A stretch of DNA of 64,000 nucleotides from Thermococcus sp. LS1 (GTDB lineage: Archaea > Methanobacteriota_B > Thermococci > Thermococcales > Thermococcaceae): NCBI RefSeq assembly GCF_012027395.1, contig NZ_SNUJ01000001.1, forward strand, positions 372,001 through 436,000, read 5' to 3'. The notes beneath the pieces were generated by a model. The model was not told the DNA's origin. It saw only the letters and a list, made by a program, of their open reading frames with translations, and did no database searches. This document shows positions 17,703 to 26,534 of the stretch, one piece after another. Both the position numbers and the translations under genes were made by a program. How positions within the stretch are numbered: the stretch's first letter is position 1; each line of letters starts with the position of its first letter.

Positions 17703-18290
17703 TTGATCGGAGCGGTTCTAGCAGGAGGCAGGTCAAAGCGCTTTGGTGGAAACAAACTTCTGTACAGAATCGACGGAAAGCCGTTAATCCTTCATACAAT
17801 TGAGAGACTTGAGTCAGCGAATGAAATAGACGAAGTTGTCATTGTTGCTTCCCCTGAAAACGCTGAAAAGCTGAAAACCTTTGGCTACCAGGTTCTTGTT
17901 GATGAGCTTCTCGTTGGCCCAATTGGAGGAATATTTACGACCCTATACCTCGGGGATTCTTTCGTTGTTGCAGGAGATATGCCCACGCTCGTCCCGGAGT
18001 TCATCGACTACATAGTCCGCGAATTCAAAAAGAGTGAAAAGGTTACCTGCGTTCCGCGCTGGAGCAATGGGTACATAGAACCCCTTCACGCGGCGTATTC
18101 CAAAGACTTTCAGAAGGTTCTTGAGAAGCAGATATCCTATGGGGAGTATAAGATAAGGAACGCCATAGAAAAAGTCAGTGCCCGCTACCTGCCGATAGAG
18201 ATGCTTCCGATAGAGTGGAGGGAAAGCTTTTTCAACGTGAACAGAAAAGATGACCTGGAAAAACTCGGTATTCTTGAACCTTTGGTTTAA
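17703..18290 (+). CDS. mobA: Molybdenum cofactor guanylyltransferase-like protein (MobA family)
   Basis: A 195-residue nucleotidyltransferase that would attach GMP to molybdopterin. [13 protein letters not shown] is the nucleotide-binding loop, VGPIGGI and AGDMP are the next conserved blocks, and EPLHAAY and FFNVN close the fold. The start is TTG at 17703, preceded by GGAGGGAAGG; no better start exists. It lies 51 bases after the formate hydrogenlyase operon on the same strand, consistent with making bis-MGD for FdhA. Its stop codon lies inside the first SurR site of the mbh promoter. Confidence 0.85.
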   Translation: MIGAVLAGGRSKRFGGNKLLYRIDGKPLILHTIERLESANEIDEVVIVASPENAEKLKTFGYQVLVDELLVGPIGGIFTTLYLGDSFVVAGDMPTLVPEFIDYIVREFKKSEKVTCVPRWSNGYIEPLHAAYSKDFQKVLEKQISYGEYKIRNAIEKVSARYLPIEMLPIEWRESFFNVNRKDDLEKLGILEPLV

Positions 18291-18417
18291 AACGGGGTGT
18301 TACATACTTTTATTTTCAATTCTAAGCTTCAAAAAACCCTTTTAAAAGCAAACATCCAATCACATCTCAGAAGGGGGGGTAAACAAAACCGTAAAATAGT
18401 GTTTTGAACCAAGCGTT
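18285..18417 (+). promoter_or_regulatory. mbh promoter: TATA box flanked by two exact SurR-type sites
   Basis: Site 1 at 18285-18301 and site 2 at 18401-18417 both match GTTn3AACn5GTT exactly (GTTTAAAAC-ggggt-GTT and GTTTTGAAC-caagc-GTT). Between them lies a TATA-like TTTTAAAAG at 18340-18348. Transcription should start near 18370, so site 1 is in an activating position and site 2 lies in the leader just before the ribosome binding site. SurR is known to bind this motif and to activate mbh in Pyrococcus furiosus. Confidence 0.75.
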
Positions 18418-18431
18418 GGGGTGGGAGAAAT

Positions 18432-18932
18432 ATGGCATTCATTGCAACCTTCGTGTGGTGTTACATCCTGTGGTTGGTCCTCACCGCAGGAAGCAAAGGG
18501 ATGCTGTGGAGCACCGAGGAACTCATCGCAGGAGTTATATTCTCGGCAATCGTGGCCTACGCTACCAGAAACGTCATCGGAGAGAAAGCGTCACGCTTCC
18601 TGAACCCAGTGAAGTGGGTGGGCTTCATAGTATACTCCATCGGCCCGCTCTTCTGGGGCATGGTCAAGGCTAACTTCGACGTCGCTTACCGTGTCATAAC
18701 TGGCAGGATAAAACCAGGAATAGTGCGCGTCCCCGTGGATCTGGAGAACGACGCCCAGTACACCATCCTGAGCAACTCGATAACGCTGACGCCGGGAACA
18801 CTCACCATAGATGCGTGCCCAGAGGAGAAGGCTCTCTACGTCCACTGGATAAACGTGACGGACCCACACCCGGAGAGCTCGGAGGTTCTAGCGGGTTCAT
18901 TCGAGAAGTGGGCGAGGAGGTTGGGAAGATGA
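18432..18932 (+). CDS. mbhA: Membrane-bound hydrogenase subunit MbhA (MrpE-like)
   Basis: The first gene of a 14-gene operon whose order matches mbhA-N of Pyrococcus furiosus. This 166-residue MrpE-type protein has N-terminal membrane helices and the conserved SNSITLTPGTLTIDA core in its soluble domain. The ATG follows GTGGGAG with normal spacing and lies about 60 bases after the predicted transcript start. It belongs to the Na+/H+ antiporter half of the ferredoxin-dependent H2-evolving complex. The end overlaps mbhB as ATGA. Confidence 0.92.
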   Translation: MAFIATFVWCYILWLVLTAGSKGMLWSTEELIAGVIFSAIVAYATRNVIGEKASRFLNPVKWVGFIVYSIGPLFWGMVKANFDVAYRVITGRIKPGIVRVPVDLENDAQYTILSNSITLTPGTLTIDACPEEKALYVHWINVTDPHPESSEVLAGSFEKWARRLGR

Positions 18933-19192
18933 TAGCGCCGGAGTTCTTCTACTCAGCCCTGATAGTCATGATAGGAGCATTCATGGCCCTGCTAAGGGTG
19001 TTCTTTGGCCCATCGGTTCCGGACAGAGTGGTCGGCGTTGATACCCTCAACACCCTGGTGGTGGCCGGCATGATCCTCCTCGGAGCGGCCTACGACAGGA
19101 CGATATACATCGACATCGCGATAGTTTACGCCCTTCTGAGCTACATCGGAACCCTCGCGATAGCAAGATACCTCCAGGGGGGATTGGAATGA
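18929..19192 (+). CDS. mbhB: Membrane-bound hydrogenase subunit MbhB (MrpF-like)
   Basis: An 87-residue three-helix MrpF-type subunit; FGPSVPDRVVGVDTLN is the family signature. The start at 18929 overlaps the mbhA stop as ATGATA, which fits the tight coupling seen throughout the operon. A longer in-frame reading from 18815 would lie within mbhA and has no ribosome binding site. Confidence 0.9.
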   Translation: MIAPEFFYSALIVMIGAFMALLRVFFGPSVPDRVVGVDTLNTLVVAGMILLGAAYDRTIYIDIAIVYALLSYIGTLAIARYLQGGLE

Positions 19193-19563
19193 CCGATTAC
19201 GTCACCTATCTGATTTACGCGTTCCTGGGAATCAACATAATATTCAACCTGCTGGGAAGCCTTTCGCTCCACCGCTTCCCGGACGTTTACACCAGACTGC
19301 ACGGCGCGACGAAGTGCACCACCTTCGGAACGATCTTCGCGGTTTTAGCCGTCATCGTTCACGCCCTTAACCAGCTCCACGTCACTGGCGACCCTAAGTA
19401 CCTCCAGATGGCCCTCCACAGCCTCGTGGCGCTGATAGCCCTCCTCCTGACCAACCCGACCGGAGCACATGCAATAGCCAAGGCCGCCCACCTGAGCGGA
19501 TACAAGCCCGCTAAGGCAGTCATAGATGCCTACGAGGAAAAGCTGAGGGGGGAGAAGCCATGA
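19189..19563 (+). CDS. mbhC: Membrane-bound hydrogenase subunit MbhC (MrpG-like)
   Basis: A 124-residue MrpG-type membrane subunit. LHRFPDVYTRLHGATKCTTFG is the family core, with the two threonines and cysteine also found in the paralogue of the third cluster. Neighbouring genes overlap by 4 bases at each end. It contributes to the Na+/H+ antiporter module. Confidence 0.91.
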   Translation: MTDYVTYLIYAFLGINIIFNLLGSLSLHRFPDVYTRLHGATKCTTFGTIFAVLAVIVHALNQLHVTGDPKYLQMALHSLVALIALLLTNPTGAHAIAKAAHLSGYKPAKAVIDAYEEKLRGEKP

Positions 19564-19826
19564 ACGTTCTCTCGATTGACATGATAATCCAGTTCGGCAT
19601 ACTCATCGGCGTGCTCATGAGCGCTTACCTCACGATAACCTTCAGGGACCTGCTGAGCGCAGCTCTTGCCTCTGCTGCCATGAGCCTGCTCCTAAGCTTG
19701 GAGTTCTACATGCTCCACGCCCCGGACGTCGCGATAGCAGAGGCAGCCGTCGGAGCGGGAGTTGTTACGGCGATAGTGGTTTACGGAATAGCCAAAACGG
19801 AGAGATGGGAGCGTGAGGGACCATGA
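19560..19826 (+). CDS. mbhD: Membrane-bound hydrogenase subunit MbhD (DUF4040/MrpB-N-like)
   Basis: An 88-residue membrane subunit with the conserved LEFYMLHAPDVAIAEAAVGAG stretch. It overlaps mbhC and mbhE by 4 bases each. In the P. furiosus complex this subunit corresponds to a piece of the C-terminal part of MrpA. It has no soluble domain of note. Confidence 0.89.
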   Translation: MNVLSIDMIIQFGILIGVLMSAYLTITFRDLLSAALASAAMSLLLSLEFYMLHAPDVAIAEAAVGAGVVTAIVVYGIAKTERWEREGP

Positions 19827-20125
19827 AGAAAGCTTTCGGAACCCTGGCGTTACTCTTCCTGCTCGGCGTTCTCCTCGTTGTGGCGAGCCCGTCGAACGGG
19901 ATAAAATTCGGCCTCGGCGGTGAGGACTGGAAGACCTACCGCTACACTGATGAGTACTACATCCAGCATGGTATGGATGAGGTTGGTGGAACCAACATAG
20001 TTACGGACATCGTCTTCGACTACCGTGGCTACGATACCCTCGGAGAGGCCACCGTTCTCTTCACGGCCATAGCCGGTGCAGTTGCCCTTCTGAGGCCGTG
20101 GAGGAGGGATGAGAATGAGGAGTGA
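19823..20125 (+). CDS. mbhE: Membrane-bound hydrogenase subunit MbhE
   Basis: A 100-residue membrane protein with an N-terminal helix, an extracytoplasmic-like loop and the conserved VFDYRGYDTLGEATVLF segment before the second helix. The equivalent region is the N-terminal third of the fused gene at 14433-15188. It overlaps mbhD by 4 bases. Confidence 0.88.
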   Translation: MKKAFGTLALLFLLGVLLVVASPSNGIKFGLGGEDWKTYRYTDEYYIQHGMDEVGGTNIVTDIVFDYRGYDTLGEATVLFTAIAGAVALLRPWRRDENEE

Positions 20126-20561
20126 CATGGGTCTCATCGTTAAGACCACTGCCAGAGCAACCATACCGCTCATAGGCATATTCGGCGCCTACGTGGTTTC
20201 CCACGGACACCTGACACCGGGAGGAGGTTTCCAGGGAGGAGCGACGATAGCTGGAGCCGGGATACTGTTCCTCATAGCGTTCGGCTTCGGCGAGATGAAG
20301 AAGCGCTACAACCACCATCTCTACTCGGTTCTCGAGGGGTTCGGAGGCCTAGTCTTCCTCGGAGCGGCCATGCTTGGTCTGGGTGTAGCATTCTTCTACA
20401 ACGCGCTGTGGCACGAAGGTCCCATTCTCAACGGCCAGCCAGGAACTCTCCTCTCAGCTGGCTACCTGCCGATAATGAACCTCGCCGTTGGCCTTAAGGT
20501 CTTCACGGGGCTCATAAGTGCGCTCTTTGCAATAGCAGCCTACAGGAGGTGGAGAGAGTGA
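20115..20561 (+). CDS. mbhF: Membrane-bound hydrogenase subunit MbhF (MrpB-like)
   Basis: A 148-residue MrpB-type membrane subunit; SHGHLTPGGGFQGGA is the family signature. The ATG at 20115 is preferred because GGAGGG ends 8 bases before it; ATG 20109 is an alternative. It overlaps mbhE by 11 bases and mbhG by 4. Confidence 0.89.
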   Translation: MRSDMGLIVKTTARATIPLIGIFGAYVVSHGHLTPGGGFQGGATIAGAGILFLIAFGFGEMKKRYNHHLYSVLEGFGGLVFLGAAMLGLGVAFFYNALWHEGPILNGQPGTLLSAGYLPIMNLAVGLKVFTGLISALFAIAAYRRWRE

Positions 20562-20917
20562 TACCCTTCCAGTTCATCACCGCGTTCCTGATGGTCTTCA
20601 TGGGCATCTACGCCCTCCTGTACAAGAGGAACCTCATCAAGCTCATCCTGGCCTTGAACATCATCGACTCGGGGATTCACCTCCTCCTGATAAGCCTCGG
20701 CTACAGGCTCGAGGCAGATCAGCTCCCAACGGCGCCGATATACACCGGCTACGAGACTGTAAAAACCGCGATGGTCGCCCCGATCCCGCAGGCGCTCACC
20801 CTTACGAGCATAGTCATTGGAGTCTGTGTTCTTGCCCTTGCGATGGCCCTCACGATAAACGCCTACAGGCACTACGGAAGCCTCGACGTTAACAAGCTCA
20901 GGAGGTTGAGAGGATGA
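20558..20917 (+). CDS. mbhG: Membrane-bound hydrogenase subunit MbhG (MrpC/NuoK-like)
   Basis: A 119-residue MrpC-type subunit with YKRNLIKLILALNIID and APIPQALTLTSIVIG. The start is taken as GTG 20558, which overlaps the upstream stop (GTGA) and follows AGGAGGTGG at proper spacing; GTG 20549 lies inside that ribosome binding site. It forms part of the ion path between antiporter subunits. Confidence 0.88.
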   Translation: MIPFQFITAFLMVFMGIYALLYKRNLIKLILALNIIDSGIHLLLISLGYRLEADQLPTAPIYTGYETVKTAMVAPIPQALTLTSIVIGVCVLALAMALTINAYRHYGSLDVNKLRRLRG

Positions 20918-22449
20918 TGCTCCCGTACCTTATAACAATCCCGCTCTTCGGAGCCTTCGCGCTGCCCATAGTGAGCCTAGCCGGAAGAAAGGCGAGGGAG
21001 CTCTGGGCGATCCTCGTCAGCGCGTTAACCCTTGGGGTGGCGACGGAGGTTTTCAGAACCGTCTGGAAATCGGGGGAGGTCATGGTTTACACCCTCGGCG
21101 CGGAGAGCCCGCTCGGGCAGGGAGTTGACTTTCCAATCAGGATAGTCTGGGAGGTCGACCTGCTCGGTGCGATAGTTGCCCTCATGATTGCCTTCATAGC
21201 TTTCGTGGCTATACTCTACTCGACCGAGTACATGAGGCACGACACCGGACTGGAGAAGTACTACGCCCTCATCCTACTCCTCGAGGTTGGAATGCTGGGC
21301 ATAGCCATAACCGGCGACCTCTTCAACTTCTACGTCTTCCTCGAGATAATGAGCATAGCCAGCTACGCATTGGTCGCCTTCAGGAACGACACCTGGGAGG
21401 GCATCGAGGCAGGTATAAAGTACATGTTCGCCGGCTCACTCGCGAGCGCGTTCATACTCCTCGGCATAGCCCTCCTCTACGGCCAGTACGGAACGCTGAC
21501 GATGGCTTACCTGGCCAAGCAGATAGCTGCCAACCCAACATTCACCGCCAAAGTCGCTCTGGGCCTCATAGCCGGAGGACTGCTCTTCAAGAGCGGTGCC
21601 GTCCCGGTCCACATGTGGCTCGCCGATGCCCACCCAGCGGCACCAAGTTCGATAAGCGCCATGCTCTCCGGACTGGTCATCAAGATAGGCGGAACCTACG
21701 CCTTAGCGAGGCTTGCCTTCAGCGTCTACGGCATGGGAATAAACCTCAGAACCCTTGGGTGGATCATCATATTCTTCGCCTGCCTCACGCTCATAGTCGG
21801 TAACGCCATGGCTATAGTGCAGACCGACATGAAGCGCCTCTTCGCCTTCTCGAGCGTGGGACAGATAGGCTACATCCTCCTCGGAATCGGCATAGGCCTG
21901 GCAGCCTACGGAAGCGACGTCGGCGAGGTCGCTTTGGCTGGAGCCATCTACCACACCGTCAACCACGCCCTCATGAAGGCCCTCCTGTTCCTTGTCGCGG
22001 GAGCGGTCATACACCAACTCGGAACCAAGAACCTCAACGAGCTCAGCGGAATAGCCAGAAAGATGCCGGTAACGAGCTTCGCGTTCCTCGTCGGTGCTGC
22101 GGCGATAATAGGCCTTCCACCCCTCAACGGCTTTGCAAGCAAGTGGCTCATCTACGAGAGCTCGGCGCTCTTCAACCCGTTCCTTGCTGCGATAGCCGTC
22201 ATAGGCACGGCCTTCTGTACGGCAGCATACATCAGGGTGCTCTTCACCTTCTTCGGAAGGCCGAGCGAGAAGGTTATGAACGCGAAGGAGCCAGGAAAAG
22301 CCATGCTCGTACCCATGATGATCCTAGTCCTGGCGATAATCCTCATGGGACTCTTCCCGTGGGCGATAAGCGAGAAGGTCATGATTCCGGCGGCGAAGAT
22401 GCTGGAGAACGTTGGAACCTACGTCTCAGCCGTGCTGGGGGGTGCGTGA
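20914..22449 (+). CDS. mbhH: Membrane-bound hydrogenase subunit MbhH (MrpD/NuoN-like)
   Basis: A 511-residue polytopic antiporter subunit. KSGAVPVHMWLADAHPAAPS has the conserved lysine helix, and FYVFLEIMSIASYALV the membrane glutamate. It is the large ion-translocating subunit of Mbh. It overlaps mbhG as ATGATG and is followed by mbhI after one base. Confidence 0.92.
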   Translation: MMLPYLITIPLFGAFALPIVSLAGRKARELWAILVSALTLGVATEVFRTVWKSGEVMVYTLGAESPLGQGVDFPIRIVWEVDLLGAIVALMIAFIAFVAILYSTEYMRHDTGLEKYYALILLLEVGMLGIAITGDLFNFYVFLEIMSIASYALVAFRNDTWEGIEAGIKYMFAGSLASAFILLGIALLYGQYGTLTMAYLAKQIAANPTFTAKVALGLIAGGLLFKSGAVPVHMWLADAHPAAPSSISAMLSGLVIKIGGTYALARLAFSVYGMGINLRTLGWIIIFFACLTLIVGNAMAIVQTDMKRLFAFSSVGQIGYILLGIGIGLAAYGSDVGEVALAGAIYHTVNHALMKALLFLVAGAVIHQLGTKNLNELSGIARKMPVTSFAFLVGAAAIIGLPPLNGFASKWLIYESSALFNPFLAAIAVIGTAFCTAAYIRVLFTFFGRPSEKVMNAKEPGKAMLVPMMILVLAIILMGLFPWAISEKVMIPAAKMLENVGTYVSAVLGGA

Positions 22450-22450
22450 A

Positions 22451-22798
22451 ATGTTCGGCTACTGGGATGCCCTCTACTTCGTTTACGTCTTTGCCATAGG
22501 CCTGATCATCTCTTACCTGCTCTACAAGTGGGCGGAAAAAGCCAGCACAGGAACAAGGAGAACTGGCGACGGCACCAAGATATTCCTCAGTGGTGAAGAC
22601 CCTGACAGAGTTATCCCTCAGTTCGAGCACTTCCAGGGATACGTCACGGGCAGGCACGTCATGTGGGGCCTCATCAGAGGCATACACAGGATGTTCCTCG
22701 TCTTCCGCAGGGAGCACACCGGCCTGTTGAGCGACTACATCAGCTACCTGCTCGTTACCGTTGCCCTCATCGTGGGGGCTCTCATAGTGTGGGGGTGA
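22451..22798 (+). CDS. mbhI: Membrane-bound hydrogenase subunit MbhI
   Basis: A 115-residue protein with one membrane helix at each end (near residues 8-25 and 95-114) and a hydrophilic middle. This layout is specific to Mbh-type operons, where MbhI bridges the antiporter and hydrogenase halves. The ATG at 22451 is chosen because GGGGGTG precedes it; earlier in-frame starts lie inside mbhH. Confidence 0.85.
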   Translation: MFGYWDALYFVYVFAIGLIISYLLYKWAEKASTGTRRTGDGTKIFLSGEDPDRVIPQFEHFQGYVTGRHVMWGLIRGIHRMFLVFRREHTGLLSDYISYLLVTVALIVGALIVWG

Positions 22799-22803
22799 GA
22801 TGA

Positions 22804-23310
22804 ATGGCCATTAAGGTTCCCGCTAACGGTTCAAACGGAACGTCAGAGCGCGAGATGCTAGAGAAGAAAATATCGAAGCTCTGCAAGTACCTGGGACGCT
22901 CACCCTGGGTGTTTCACGTTAACTCAGGCTCGTGCAACGGCTGTGACATCGAGATAATCGCCGCTTTAACGCCGCGCTACGATGCGGAGCGCTTCGGAGT
23001 CAAGCTCGTAGGAACGCCGAGGCACGCCGACATACTGCTCGTCACCGGACCGATAACCGACCAGAGCCTCGAGAGGGTCAAGCTGGTCTACGAGCAGACG
23101 CCCGATCCAAAGGTGGTCATCGCGGTCGGAGCGTGCCCCACCGGCGGAAGCGTGTTCTTCGAGAGCCCGTTCACCAACGCGCCGCTGGACAAGCACATAC
23201 CCGTGGACGTCTTCGTTCCGGGCTGCCCGCCGAGGCCGGAAGCGATACTCTATGGCGTTGTCCTGGGACTTCAGAAGCTTATAGAGAAGATAGAGGGGGG
23301 TAAGGAATGA
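22804..23310 (+). CDS. mbhJ: Membrane-bound [NiFe]-hydrogenase small subunit MbhJ
   Basis: A 168-residue NuoB-like subunit binding the proximal [4Fe-4S] cluster through GSCNGC (Cys44, Cys47), GACPTGG and PGCPPRPE. The first 25 residues are a polar extension absent from its counterpart at 31153. It follows mbhI after a ribosome binding site GGGGGTGAG and overlaps mbhK by 4 bases. It takes electrons from MbhN and passes them to the nickel site. Confidence 0.93.
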   Translation: MAIKVPANGSNGTSEREMLEKKISKLCKYLGRSPWVFHVNSGSCNGCDIEIIAALTPRYDAERFGVKLVGTPRHADILLVTGPITDQSLERVKLVYEQTPDPKVVIAVGACPTGGSVFFESPFTNAPLDKHIPVDVFVPGCPPRPEAILYGVVLGLQKLIEKIEGGKE

Positions 23311-23834
23311 ACGTTGATGAGTTCGTCAAGGTCTTCGGCGAGAGGTTTCCAGAGGCAGAGATAGTGGTTAGCGAGAACAAGCAGCCCCATCCGAAGAAGA
23401 GGATCTGGATCCAGGTCGATAGGAGCATCTTCAAGGACGCCATGAAGTTCATCAAAGAGCTCGACCCCATGGCCCAGTTCTCGATCATAATAGGCATGGA
23501 CGCCGGAGATAAGCTCGAGGCCAAGTACCACATGGAGCTCTTCTGGGAAGAGGGCGAGAGTCTGTCGGTCATAATCGGAACGAGCGCTCCGAAGGACGAC
23601 CCCAAGCTTCCAACGGTTACCGACGTCTTTCCGAGCTCACTGCCCTACGAGAGGGAGATACAGGAGTTCCTCGGACTGTTCTTCGAGGGAATCCCTGACC
23701 CGAGGAGGCTTTTCCTGCCCGACGACTTCCCGGAGGGAATCTATCCGCTGAGGCTCGACGAGACCGGAATCAAGCCCGAGATGGTCAAGAACGCAGGACA
23801 CCCCTATAAAATTAAGAAGGAGGGCTCGAAATGA
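23307..23834 (+). CDS. mbhK: Membrane-bound hydrogenase subunit MbhK (NuoC-like)
   Basis: A 175-residue NuoC-like structural subunit ending in the typical PDPRRLFLPDDFPEG segment. It packs against the large subunit. It overlaps mbhJ and mbhL by 4 bases each. The same domain is fused to the large subunit in the formate hydrogenlyase at 9160. Confidence 0.9.
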   Translation: MNVDEFVKVFGERFPEAEIVVSENKQPHPKKRIWIQVDRSIFKDAMKFIKELDPMAQFSIIIGMDAGDKLEAKYHMELFWEEGESLSVIIGTSAPKDDPKLPTVTDVFPSSLPYEREIQEFLGLFFEGIPDPRRLFLPDDFPEGIYPLRLDETGIKPEMVKNAGHPYKIKKEGSK

Positions 23835-25126
23835 ACGGAAAGCTTGAGTACTGGGTTAAGATTCCGATTGGACCAATTCACCCCGCACTGGAGGAGCCCG
23901 AGAAGTTCATACTCACCCTCGACGGCGAGAGGATAATTCACGTCGACGTCAAGCTCGGCTACAACCTCAGGGGCCTCGAATGGATCGCCATGAAGAGGAA
24001 CTACATCCAGATACTCTACCTAGCGGAGAGGATATGCGGAATCTGCTCCTTCTCCCACAACCACACCTACTCAAGGGCCGTAGAGGAGATGGCCGGCATA
24101 GAAGTGCCCGAGAGAGCCGAGTACATCCGTGTGATCATAGGCGAGCTTGAGAGAATCCACTCCCACCTGCTCAACCTCGGTGTGGTTGCACACGCCATAG
24201 GCTACGACACCGTCCTCCACCTCAGCTGGCTCGCCAGGGAAAGGGTCATGGATATCCTCGAGGCCATAGGTGGGAACAGGGTCAACTACTCCATCAACAT
24301 GATAGGCGGCGTCAGGAGGGACATCGAGGAGAAGCACAAGAGGGCCATCCTCGACATGATAGAGTACTACCGCAACGAGGTCATGCCCAAGGTGGAGGAG
24401 ATATTCCTCTACGACCCAACCGTTGAGGCCCGCCTGAGGGACGCCGGAGTCATCCCGAAGAGGATAGCCATAGAGTACAGTGCACAGGGACCAACTGCAA
24501 GGGGAAGCGGTGTCAAGAAGGACGTCCGCTACAACGAGAAGCTCAGCGTTTACCCCGACCTCGGCGTGAAGCCGATAACCCCGAAGGAGTTCACTGGAGT
24601 TATCAAGGGAGACGTTTTCGACAGGATGGTCGTCCGTGTCGGTGAGCTCTGGCAGAGCATGGACCTCATAGAACGCGCTTTAGACCAGATGCCCGAGGGC
24701 AAGATAAAGGCCGTCCCGAAGGACAATGCACTCCTCTTCCAGCTCAAGAAGGCCGATGGAGAAGGAATCGGAAGGTACGAGGCTCCGCGCGGAGAGCTCA
24801 TCCACTACGTCAAGGGACAGAAGGGCAAGGACATTCCGGCGAAGTGGAAGATGAGAGAACCAACGTTCCCGAACCTCTTCGCCATAGCGAGGGCCCTCGT
24901 CGGCGAGCAGGTTGCGGACGTTCCGGTCGCGATAGCTTCAATCGACCCGTGCCTGAGCTGTACCGACAGGGTTGCTGTGATAGATGCCAGCACCGGTAAG
25001 AAGAGGATTCTCACCGAGAAGGACCTCCTCAAGCTCTCGATAGAGAAGACGAGGGAGATCAACCCGAACGTCAAGGCCAGACCCGAAGTAGTGGGTGTTG
25101 GCTGCCCGAGGGGTGGTGGACTATGA
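23831..25126 (+). CDS. mbhL: Membrane-bound [NiFe]-hydrogenase large subunit MbhL
   Basis: A 431-residue catalytic subunit. All four nickel ligands are present: RICGIC (Cys69, Cys72) and DPCLSC (Cys374, Cys377). This distinguishes it from the sulfane reductase MbxL, which lacks some of them. About 54 residues follow the last ligand and are probably removed during maturation. It overlaps mbhK and mbhM by 4 bases. It reduces protons to H2 with electrons from ferredoxin. Confidence 0.94.
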   Translation: MNGKLEYWVKIPIGPIHPALEEPEKFILTLDGERIIHVDVKLGYNLRGLEWIAMKRNYIQILYLAERICGICSFSHNHTYSRAVEEMAGIEVPERAEYIRVIIGELERIHSHLLNLGVVAHAIGYDTVLHLSWLARERVMDILEAIGGNRVNYSINMIGGVRRDIEEKHKRAILDMIEYYRNEVMPKVEEIFLYDPTVEARLRDAGVIPKRIAIEYSAQGPTARGSGVKKDVRYNEKLSVYPDLGVKPITPKEFTGVIKGDVFDRMVVRVGELWQSMDLIERALDQMPEGKIKAVPKDNALLFQLKKADGEGIGRYEAPRGELIHYVKGQKGKDIPAKWKMREPTFPNLFAIARALVGEQVADVPVAIASIDPCLSCTDRVAVIDASTGKKRILTEKDLLKLSIEKTREINPNVKARPEVVGVGCPRGGGL

Positions 25127-26112
25127 ACGTGCTCTATGCTACTCTGGGATTCATAGCGGTTTACGCTTACGTTTCCTTCGCCTCACTGCTCTGGGGAGGA
25201 ATAGACAGGAAGCTAGTTGCTAGAATGCAGCGCAGGATGGGCCCGCCGCTGCTCCAGCCGTTCTACGACTTCCTCAAGCTCGTCGGCAAGGAGTCAATAA
25301 TCCCCAGGAACGCCAACAAGTTCTTCGAGCTGGCCCCCGTGCTTGCCCTCGCGACCTCGATAGCTCTCCTGGCCTACACGCCGCTCGGCTTCGAGCCGCT
25401 CTTTGGAACCAAGGGTGATGTTATACTCTTCATCTACCTGCTGACCCTCATAGGATTCCTCAGAGTGCTCGGTGCCGTCAGCTCCGGCTCTCCCTACGCC
25501 CAGATAGGCGCCCAGAGAGAGATGATAATCCTCGTCTCCAGGGAAGCGCCTATGATGTTGGGCCTCTTCACCGTCCTCTGGCGCCTCAACGAGTTCGGCG
25601 TCACGAAGCCGTTCAGCATGGGGACCTTCTACGAGCACAACATATGGGAGCTCGGAACGCCGCTGAGCTTCATAGGAACACTGATACTGCTCTTCGTCTT
25701 CCTGGTCTGGCTGGCCAGTGAGATAGAAGTCGGTTACTTCGACATCCCGGAGGCAGAGACGGAGCTTGCAGAGGGAACCATGGCCGAGTACAGCGGCAGA
25801 CACCTGGCTCTCTTCGAGCTCGCCAACGCCATAAAGGCCTTCGTCAGCGCGAGCCTCGTCGTAGCAATATTCCTCCCTTGGGGCATCTCACCGTACCTTG
25901 GACTGAGCGGAACCGAAGGAATGATAGTTGACCTGCTCTTCCACACGCTGAAGGTCTTCGCGGTGCTCTTCGTCAGCATGAGCGTCTTCAGAGCAGTGAC
26001 TGGCAGGCTCAGGATCACGCAGGCGGTGAACCTCTTCTGGACGAGGCTCCTGCCGGCGAGCATAGTTGGAGCCCTGCTGCTGGCCATAGACGCCATGGGG
26101 GTGATAGCATGA
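25123..26112 (+). CDS. mbhM: Membrane-bound hydrogenase subunit MbhM (NuoH-like)
   Basis: A 329-residue membrane protein of the NuoH family anchoring the hydrogenase. RMQRRMGPPLLQPFYD near the start and DIPEAETELAEGTMAEYSG in the acidic loop are the landmarks. It overlaps mbhL and mbhN by 4 bases. Confidence 0.92.
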   Translation: MNVLYATLGFIAVYAYVSFASLLWGGIDRKLVARMQRRMGPPLLQPFYDFLKLVGKESIIPRNANKFFELAPVLALATSIALLAYTPLGFEPLFGTKGDVILFIYLLTLIGFLRVLGAVSSGSPYAQIGAQREMIILVSREAPMMLGLFTVLWRLNEFGVTKPFSMGTFYEHNIWELGTPLSFIGTLILLFVFLVWLASEIEVGYFDIPEAETELAEGTMAEYSGRHLALFELANAIKAFVSASLVVAIFLPWGISPYLGLSGTEGMIVDLLFHTLKVFAVLFVSMSVFRAVTGRLRITQAVNLFWTRLLPASIVGALLLAIDAMGVIA

Positions 26113-26534
26113 AGGTTCCACCGACCCTGTCAACGGTGCTCAGCAACCTGTTCAAGAAGCCGGCCACGAACCCGTTCCCGAATACCGAGCCGGTGCCGAC
26201 CCCAGAGGGCTTCAGGGGCAAGCTCGTCTACGACGTCGACAAGTGCGTCGGCTGCAGACTCTGCGTCATGGTCTGCCCAGCGGGGGTCATAGAGTACGTG
26301 CCGGAGGTCAGGAAGGTCACCTTCTGGCTCGGAAGGTGCGTCTTCTGCCAGCAGTGTGCTGACGTCTGCCCCGTCAACGCCATCAAGATGAGCGACGAGT
26401 TCCTCCTGGCTACCTACGACAAGTACGACGACAACCTCCGCTGGTTCAAGGAGGACGAGATAGCGGAGCTCAAGAGGAAGCTCGAGGAGCAGAAGAAGGC
26501 AAAGGAAGCCGCGAAGAAAGAAGGGTCAAAGTGA
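26109..26534 (+). CDS. mbhN: Membrane-bound hydrogenase ferredoxin subunit MbhN (NuoI-like)
   Basis: A 141-residue protein with two [4Fe-4S] motifs, CVGCRLCVMVCPAGV and CVFCQQCADVCPVNA. It is the entry point for electrons from reduced ferredoxin. The C-terminus is a lysine-rich charged helix. Its stop codon falls inside the terminator-like hairpin that ends the operon. Confidence 0.92.
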   Translation: MKVPPTLSTVLSNLFKKPATNPFPNTEPVPTPEGFRGKLVYDVDKCVGCRLCVMVCPAGVIEYVPEVRKVTFWLGRCVFCQQCADVCPVNAIKMSDEFLLATYDKYDDNLRWFKEDEIAELKRKLEEQKKAKEAAKKEGSK

